A DNA stretch of 17,558 nt. It comes from Synergistales bacterium (GTDB lineage Bacteria > Synergistota > Synergistia > Synergistales > Thermovirgaceae). The stretch covers positions 1-17,558 of the forward strand of contig JAHDOX010000055.1 of the NCBI GenBank assembly GCA_018434645.1, written 5' to 3'. This document shows positions 13,969 to 17,558 of the stretch, piece after piece. Each line of letters begins with the position of its first letter. Position 1 is the first letter of the stretch. A model generated the notes under the pieces. The model worked only from the letters and a program-made list of their open reading frames with translations, had not been told where the DNA came from and did no database searches. The position numbers and the translations under genes were made by a program.

Positions 13969-14319
13969 TCAGACCGAAAGCAGTGCCTTTTTCGATTTCA
14001 TCCATTCGGTGAGAAACTCGCCGGTGTAAAAGACCTCGATACCCATGGCCTCGAGCTTTTCCACCACGCCCAGGTTCTCGGCGCATTTCCTGCAGGCGAT
14101 GACCCGGATCCCCTTTTCGAGGAAGCCCTTTATGTTTTCCTGGATGCTCTCGTCCTCGGCGACAAGCCTGGCTGTGGCACCCCAGATCAGCAGGGTGACC
14201 TCTTCCCACCAGCCTCTGAGTTTCGAATTCATGGTGTACAGAAAGACCATGTTGTCCACCGTTTCCCTTTCCGTAGTCGTCCATAGCACGAGAAGTTGTC
14301 CACTTGTGTCGGTGCTCAT
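13969..14319 (-). CDS. DsrE-family protein
   Basis: The 116-residue protein has the DsrE/YchN fold pattern. LLVLWTTTERETVDNMVFLYTMNSKLRGWWEEVTLLIWGATARLVAED is the usual strand-helix-strand opening, ending in a charged loop. IRVIACRKCAENLGV carries two cysteines in a C-x2-C arrangement, and GIEVFYTGEFLTEWMK closes the domain. Relatives act in sulfur relay or are uncharacterised soluble oligomers; the Cys pair would be the reactive site, but no sulfur-pathway genes neighbour it, so its role is open. ATG 14317-14319 has GGAGGG 8 bases upstream. It is a single-gene unit, divergent from the DMT exporter and convergent with the 130-residue gene. Confidence 0.82.
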   Translation of the reverse strand: MSTDTSGQLLVLWTTTERETVDNMVFLYTMNSKLRGWWEEVTLLIWGATARLVAEDESIQENIKGFLEKGIRVIACRKCAENLGVVEKLEAMGIEVFYTGEFLTEWMKSKKALLSV

Positions 14320-14459
14320 GAATATTGCCCTCCATTTCTCGAAATTGTTTGTTATTCAACGATAACAGAAAAGCCTGATTCACTTGTGAAAAAGTTTTAA
14401 AGTATTGGATCTATTCTTTCTTGTACAATAATGGTGGTTAAGATCAGGCGGTGATTGCA

Positions 14460-15347
14460 TTGTACCTTAGCGGTTTGGCCTTTGCCATCGGGGCGGCTTT
14501 ACTTTGGGGAACGGCGGGCCCCATCCTGCGAATAATAGGGACCTATGGAGTAGATATCCTGACGGTAAACCTGATCAGGTATGGCGGCGCCTCGATAGTA
14601 CTCTGGATTGTCACCTTCACAGCCGCCAGGCGCAGGGAAAAGCCTTCCTGGAGCTGGAAGAACGCCCTTTTCATTCTCGGGTCCGCCGGCATGCTCACCA
14701 GCAGCCTGGGGCTTAACGTGGCCTTTCTCCGCATATCGGTGGGCCTTGCCATGGTGCTCTATTATACTGCGCCATGCTGGGTGATGCTGGGCACCTGGTT
14801 TTTCTCCAGACGTATAGCCACTCCATACCAGATAGTCGCCTTTTTGCTTGCTATCGCTGGAGTCTGGAAAGCCGTAGGCGGTGCCAGGATTTCAGGGTCT
14901 TTCGACTTGACAGGTGTGGCGGCGGCCCTCACAGGTGCCGTAGGGTACGCCTTTTATGTATTGAACGGTCACTTCGGGCCCGGGAGAGGAGACAGTTTTG
15001 GCCTTTTCCGCCGTACCTTCTTCGCCGCAGCGATCATGATGCTGCTTTTAAACATCTTTACAGCCAATATAGGAGCGCTGTTTTCCATTCCGGCACGTGC
15101 ATGGCTGCTTCTTTTGTATCTTGCTATTTTCAACTCCCTCGTGCCATACGGGTTCTTTCTTATGGCCCTGCGCCGCATTTCCGGCAACGCGGCCGCAATC
15201 GCAACCATGAGCGAAGTCCCCTTTTCCATGGCTTCGGCCTTTCTCATGCTGGGCGAACGCCCCGAGGTGGGGGCCGTCATTGGTGGGGCGCTGGTGCTTT
15301 TGGGCGTGGGCGTAATGACCTTCGACAAGGGGGAAGGCAGCCGCTAA
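14460..15347 (+). CDS. EamA/DMT-family transporter
   Basis: The 295-residue hydrophobic protein has about ten transmembrane segments in two EamA repeats. The first opens with AIGAALLWGTAGPILRIIG and the second with LTGVAAALTGAVGYAFYVLNG. The end of the protein, IATMSEVPFSMASAFLMLGERPEVGAVIGGALVLLGV, is the canonical EamA finish. Family members export amino acids or other metabolites, and the substrate cannot be read. I choose TTG 14460 because AGGCGGTGAT (14446-14455), one base from the ideal ribosome site, is correctly spaced for it. The in-frame GTG at 14451 lies within that site. TACAAT (14424-14429) is a likely -10 with a poor -35. It stands alone. Confidence 0.88.
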   Translation: MYLSGLAFAIGAALLWGTAGPILRIIGTYGVDILTVNLIRYGGASIVLWIVTFTAARRREKPSWSWKNALFILGSAGMLTSSLGLNVAFLRISVGLAMVLYYTAPCWVMLGTWFFSRRIATPYQIVAFLLAIAGVWKAVGGARISGSFDLTGVAAALTGAVGYAFYVLNGHFGPGRGDSFGLFRRTFFAAAIMMLLLNIFTANIGALFSIPARAWLLLLYLAIFNSLVPYGFFLMALRRISGNAAAIATMSEVPFSMASAFLMLGERPEVGAVIGGALVLLGVGVMTFDKGEGSR

Positions 15348-15761
15348 AAAACGGCGGAAACCTTCCCCCATCCCTCAGACTCTTGTTTTTATCCTTTTAG
15401 ATTTTGCGCCGGCCCGTAGGGGGAGGACCCGCGTTGGTAAAAAAGAAGCAGTTTACGTTGGAGCGCAATACGCGCCGGAGTTCAGTATCCATTGATTTCT
15501 ACCGTCCTGTCTTTCCCGTTTCCGGGAGATTGGTGCATTTATAGCGTGCATTGGAGGAGCTGTAAAGGAAAATTCGGCTCCTGAGACGAGATAAACGACT
15601 GGGGTCTCGAAGAGCTCAAGCGCGATACGGCGTGGTAGCCCCGGGCCGTTCTTTTGGAAGGAAGAGGACCGGGTTCGTGCGGATTGGACTGGTAAAAGAG
15701 CCTGAGGTTCTTGCTGAAGGGGCGTCTCGCATTGCCGAAACTCTGGAAAAGTGGCGATGCG
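15348..15761. other. About 410-base stretch without a recognised gene
   Basis: The gap lies between the DMT exporter and the convergent Mut7-C gene. It holds no long ORF, tRNA or rRNA that I can recognise. Two short plus-strand ORFs with proper ribosome sites (15434-15544 and 15677-15784) are listed separately. The rest has stop codons in all frames at short intervals and a somewhat lower coding character. It could be a decayed gene or carry an untranslated RNA; I see no strong T-tailed hairpin to delimit one. Confidence 0.5.
15434..15544 (+). CDS. Possible small basic protein, 36 residues
   Basis: A TTG start at 15434 lies 6 bases after GGGGGAGGA and opens a 36-residue frame beginning MVKKKQFTLERNTRR and ending LVHL. 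It is strongly basic at the N-terminus with no recognised family. The ribosome site is the main argument for translation; the length and TTG start argue for caution. Past the stop the frame shows only six more residues (RALEEL) before another stop, so it is not obviously a split longer gene. Confidence 0.25.
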   Translation: MVKKKQFTLERNTRRSSVSIDFYRPVFPVSGRLVHL

Positions 15762-15784
15762 TCAGCCCTTCCGGTCAAAAATAG
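15677..15784 (+). CDS. Possible small protein or 5' remnant of a gene, 35 residues
   Basis: GTG 15677 follows GGAAGAGGA by 8 bases. The product begins MRIGLVKEPEVLAEGASRIA, continues with a helix-like ETLEKW, and stops at TAG 15782-15784, overlapping the 3' end of the convergent Mut7-C gene by 23 bases. The first 26 residues look like a normal protein N-terminus (beta strand, loop, helix). The last nine lie mostly in the region that also codes for the opposite gene. It may be a truncated remnant whose distal part was lost, or a genuine small protein. Confidence 0.3.
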   Translation: MRIGLVKEPEVLAEGASRIAETLEKWRCVSPSGQK

Positions 15785-16523
15785 TTTTTTTAAGCGAAGC
15801 GGACAGCTTCTCCCTTATGCGGGAGTGATGACTCCCGCGCCAGTAGATCTGGCCGCACCCGGGACATCGTGTAAAGGTCTCGTACATCAGGCGGGTAAGC
15901 GGCTCGAGTCGGTCGTTTATCTCTTCTTTTTCGACCAGCTCGAGGATACCGTTACATTTGGGGCAGCGCGAAAAAAGTTCGATTCTTTCTTCCAGCCCGA
16001 AAAAGGAGACCACCTCGCCTAACTGATCCCAGGGATCAGAGGCCCGGACGAGCCGTCCCCATCTTACGGCGTTTCTTTTCAGCAGTTCCCGATCTCTGGT
16101 CAAAACAATCCTTCCCTCGGCTTCGGCGGTCTCCGCTATGCGATCGTCGTCCCAGTCCGGACTGTAGAGGGTGTCGAAGCCGGCAAGTCTCAGCAGCTTC
16201 GCCAGCCTTCCCACGTTAACATCGACGATGAAAGAGATGACTTCAAGCGGATCAGGAAAAAGAAGAGTGGCCCTGGTGACGTCCACAGGGGGCAAGTGGG
16301 GCCACACGTGAAGTGTTTCCCCAAAACGAGGGATATACATGAAAGAACATTCACGACCCTCACCGGTGGTAATGCGTCCGACTTCTGTGTGGGGCACTCC
16401 CTGGGACTCGATAAGATCTTTGGTGCAAGCCGTGCGGTAGAGCAGTCTGGGTGTCTTGCTGTTATTACCGTTTCTGTTCAGGAGTGCTACCAGATCTCCA
16501 CAAAACTCCAGCCTGACGGTCAT
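15762..16523 (-). CDS. Mut7-C RNase domain protein with ubiquitin-like N-terminus
   Basis: The 253-residue protein has two parts. Residues 1 to about 92 fit the Mut7-C ubiquitin-like (ThiS/MoaD-fold) domain. Residues 93-253 are the Mut7-C/DUF82 PIN-like RNase domain: FIVDVNVGRLAKLLRLAGFDTLY with the first acidic residues, GRIVLTRDRELL with the second set, then a zinc ribbon made of CPKC and CPGC, closing with IYWRGSHHSRI. The family is predicted to be an RNase from structural similarity to PIN domains; bacterial members are not well characterised. ATG 16521-16523 lies 7 bases after AGGGGGAG. It is likely monocistronic and converges on the gene-poor 15348-15761 stretch. Confidence 0.88.
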   Translation of the reverse strand: MTVRLEFCGDLVALLNRNGNNSKTPRLLYRTACTKDLIESQGVPHTEVGRITTGEGRECSFMYIPRFGETLHVWPHLPPVDVTRATLLFPDPLEVISFIVDVNVGRLAKLLRLAGFDTLYSPDWDDDRIAETAEAEGRIVLTRDRELLKRNAVRWGRLVRASDPWDQLGEVVSFFGLEERIELFSRCPKCNGILELVEKEEINDRLEPLTRLMYETFTRCPGCGQIYWRGSHHSRIREKLSASLKKTIFDRKG

Positions 16524-16594
16524 GGTTTTTCTCCCCCTCTTCGAGGGTGCTAAGAAGATTCTTTACCAAGGCAAGCCGTATGTAAAGCGCCTTG

Positions 16595-16618
16595 CCCGCT
16601 AAAGCGTTCTTTAGCGGG
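16595..16618. repeat. 10-bp inverted repeat at the end of the truncated permease
   Basis: CCCGCTAAAG (16595-16604) and CTTTAGCGGG (16609-16618) form a perfect stem with a CGTT loop. The stem overlaps the last codons and stop (16611-16613) of the minus-strand permease fragment. It could act as a terminator for that gene but lacks a T-run on either strand. Confidence 0.65.
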
Positions 16619-16913
16619 TTGCAAACCGCGAGACCGGATCACGCAGGAGCAAAATGACGAGAACGACGGCGCTTGCGAGGGAAGCGACGATGGGCGTACT
16701 TGCTGTGGCGCACACGTAAAGGGGCGTGGAAACGGCCAGGGCCGCCTTGAAGACCGACATTATCCGGTTTTCACCCAGATGTTTTCTGACGAACCCGGAA
16801 GGAAGAAAGGCTTTCAAAAATCCCGACGCAAGAAAGCCGAAAAGCATGAATGGCGCCGATGCTACGAGGACCGACCAGGCCCCCTGGAGGATTGTTGCTA
16901 ACAGGTCTATCAT
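16611..16913 (-). pseudogene. Truncated permease (DUF318 / SO_0444-like N-terminal part)
   Basis: The 100-residue frame opens like family permeases: APFMLFGFLASGFLKAFLPSGFVRKHLGENR, then VFKAALAVSTPLYVCATASTPIVASLA. The latter is close to the family block in which a conserved Cys lies among ATASTP. Full-length relatives run to roughly 300 residues or more and continue from this block with a KG-S-GA-type segment. Here it goes straight to SAVVLVILLLRDPVSRFATR and stops. I infer loss of the distal two thirds, possibly with a short in-frame deletion first. Alternatively it is a genuine short membrane protein with three helices. ATG 16911-16913 has AGGAG 9 bases upstream. The adjacent perfect palindrome suggests that regulation was retained. 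Confidence 0.6.
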
Positions 16914-16927
16914 TGAAATCGACTCCT

Positions 16928-16965
16928 AACCAAAACATGTTAGGTAATCCTAACATGTTTTGGTT
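16928..16965. promoter_or_regulatory. Perfect 17-bp inverted repeat, DtxR/IdeR-like operator candidate
   Basis: AACCAAAACATGTTAGG (16928-16944) is repeated in reverse complement at 16949-16965 around TAAT. The centre reads TTAGGTAATCCTAA, close to the core of DtxR/IdeR-type metal-repressor boxes (TTAGG-TTAG-CCTAA). Each arm also contains AACATGTT, itself a palindrome. The site lies 15 bases from the minus-strand permease start and 42 bases from yjbQ on the plus strand, so it could control both. No T-run follows on either side, so a terminator role is unlikely. Confidence 0.6.
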
Positions 16966-17007
16966 TAAGAATCAACGAAAGACTTTGAAGTCTGGGGGAT
17001 TTGCAGG

Positions 17008-17406
17008 ATGGTGAAAACTTTGGGAATTTCCACGAGTGCCAGGTCTCAGATGGTGAATATCACGCAGGAAGTCGCCGCGGCTGTCCTGGAATCAGGCGTA
17101 ACAAGAGGGGTGTGCCGCGTTTTTGTGCCACACACGACGGCGGCCGTTACCATAAATGAATCCGCCGATCCGGACGTTGCCGCAGACATATTGGCGGCCC
17201 TCGACGGACTGGTGCCGTGGAATGGCGGTTATCGCCACGGAGAGGGGAACTCGGCGGCTCATATCAAGGCCTCTTTAGTCGGGCCTGAACTTACGTTGCT
17301 GGTCGAAGACGGCAGGCTGGTTTTGGGAACCTGGCAGGGGGTTTTTCTGTGCGAGTTTGACGGGCCGAGAAAACGGAAGGTACTGGTCAGGGTGGACGAG
17401 GCCTGA
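17008..17406 (+). CDS. yjbQ: YjbQ family protein (UPF0047)
   Basis: The 132-residue protein carries all the family landmarks: VFVPHTTAAVTINESADPDV, the metal-ligand segment YRHGEGNSAAHIKASLVG, and LGTWQGVFLCEFDGPRKRKVLV. The length is typical (130-140). Members form a trimer with bound metal. Some are annotated as secondary thiamine-phosphate synthase because overexpression can rescue thiE mutants, but the physiological role is unsettled. ATG 17008 has GGGGGAT about 7 bases upstream. It is a single-gene unit, divergent from the permease remnant, with the metal-box-like palindrome between them. Confidence 0.93.
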   Translation: MVKTLGISTSARSQMVNITQEVAAAVLESGVTRGVCRVFVPHTTAAVTINESADPDVAADILAALDGLVPWNGGYRHGEGNSAAHIKASLVGPELTLLVEDGRLVLGTWQGVFLCEFDGPRKRKVLVRVDEA

Positions 17407-17414
17407 CTCCATGG

Positions 17415-17457
17415 AAAAAGAAGGGTGGAGCTTTAGGGGAAAGGTGACTCCACCCTT
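17415..17457 (-). terminator. Intrinsic terminator for the gene entering from the right
   Basis: AAGGGTGGAG (17421-17430) and CTCCACCCTT (17448-17457) form a perfect 10-bp stem with a 17-base loop. On the minus strand it is followed by C-TTTTT (17420-17415), a proper T-run; the plus-strand tail has only three Ts. It lies about 30 bases past the stop codon of the minus-strand gene at 17489. Confidence 0.7.
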
Positions 17458-17488
17458 TGAGGCATTTTGTATCGGTTACGAATGTGTT

Positions 17489-17558
17489 TTAGTCCAGCGT
17501 GAATTTTTCGAGATAATCGCAGCTTTTAAGTTTTTCGGCGATGTTTTTGCCCAATTGC
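17489..17558 (-). CDS. C-terminal end of a gene continuing beyond the right edge
   Basis: Reading the minus strand from the window edge, the frame QLGKNIAEKLKSCDYLEKFT-LD ends at TAA (17489-17491). The 22 residues are charged and helix-like, typical of a protein C-terminus. The T-tailed hairpin just downstream on the same strand supports a real gene end. The family cannot be determined from this fragment. Confidence 0.5.
   Translation of the reverse strand, partial: QLGKNIAEKLKSCDYLEKFTLD

Noticed and set aside
1..17558. CRISPR array, tRNA or rRNA gene, insertion sequence or prophage
   Set aside because: No regularly spaced direct repeats, cloverleaf-like segments, transposase or phage proteins were seen; the inverted repeats present are single sites without flanking duplications.

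Overview
The window is bacterial chromosome, roughly mid-50s % GC by eye, densely coded, with frequent GTG and TTG starts placed behind strong AGGAGG-type ribosome sites. Both solute-binding proteins (MetQ, RbsB) carry plain Sec signal peptides with an AxA cleavage site and no lipobox cysteine. That favours a diderm (outer-membrane) cell. Together with the mix of families (old-yellow-enzyme Fe-S reductase, YkuK, Mut7-C, DsrE, YjbQ) I lean towards an anaerobic diderm such as a Synergistota member. This is inference; there is no rRNA or other marker in the window.

Layout. (1) 1-151: tail of an unidentified plus-strand gene. (2) 284-946 (minus): flavodoxin-fold FMN reductase, divergent from (3) 1173-3098: a large NADH:flavin/2-enoate-reductase-type oxidoreductase with a 4Fe-4S motif. 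(4) 3133-5907: a methionine ABC import operon, metN-metI-metQ. It is preceded by a promoter, a short leader ORF with a Met-Met-Met-Cys-Met run, and a very strong intrinsic terminator whose 5' arm can pair with an alternative segment just after the Met codons. This looks like a translation-coupled methionine attenuator and is the most unusual item here. (5) 5941-11792: a ribose locus split into two divergent transcription units, rbsC1-rbsA on the minus strand and rbsK-rbsD-rbsC2-rbsB on the plus strand. It encodes one duplicated ATPase, two different permeases, one binding protein, ribose pyranase and ribokinase.

(6) 11836-13303: terminator, a striking AT-rich inverted repeat, an L,D-transpeptidase and a YkuK-family RNase H-like protein. 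(7) 13475-13867: an unknown 130-residue protein with an operator-like repeat around its likely -35 box, convergent with (8) a DsrE-family protein (13969-14319, minus). (9) 14460-15347: EamA/DMT exporter. (10) 15348-15761: about 400 bases with no recognised gene, only two short ORFs that have good ribosome sites. (11) 15762-16523 (minus): Mut7-C RNase-domain protein. (12) 16611-16913 (minus): a truncated DUF318-type permease whose ribosome-site region abuts a perfect 17-bp inverted repeat resembling a DtxR/IdeR-type metal box. (13) 17008-17406: YjbQ. (14) 17489-17558 (minus): the C-terminal end of a gene entering from the right, with its terminator.

How they fit together: the two transport loci are self-contained. 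MetNIQ imports methionine and would be switched by methionyl-tRNA supply if the leader model is right. The Rbs proteins bind, import, epimerise (RbsD) and phosphorylate (RbsK) ribose for the pentose-phosphate pathway. The remaining genes are mostly single-gene units with their own promoters and terminators.
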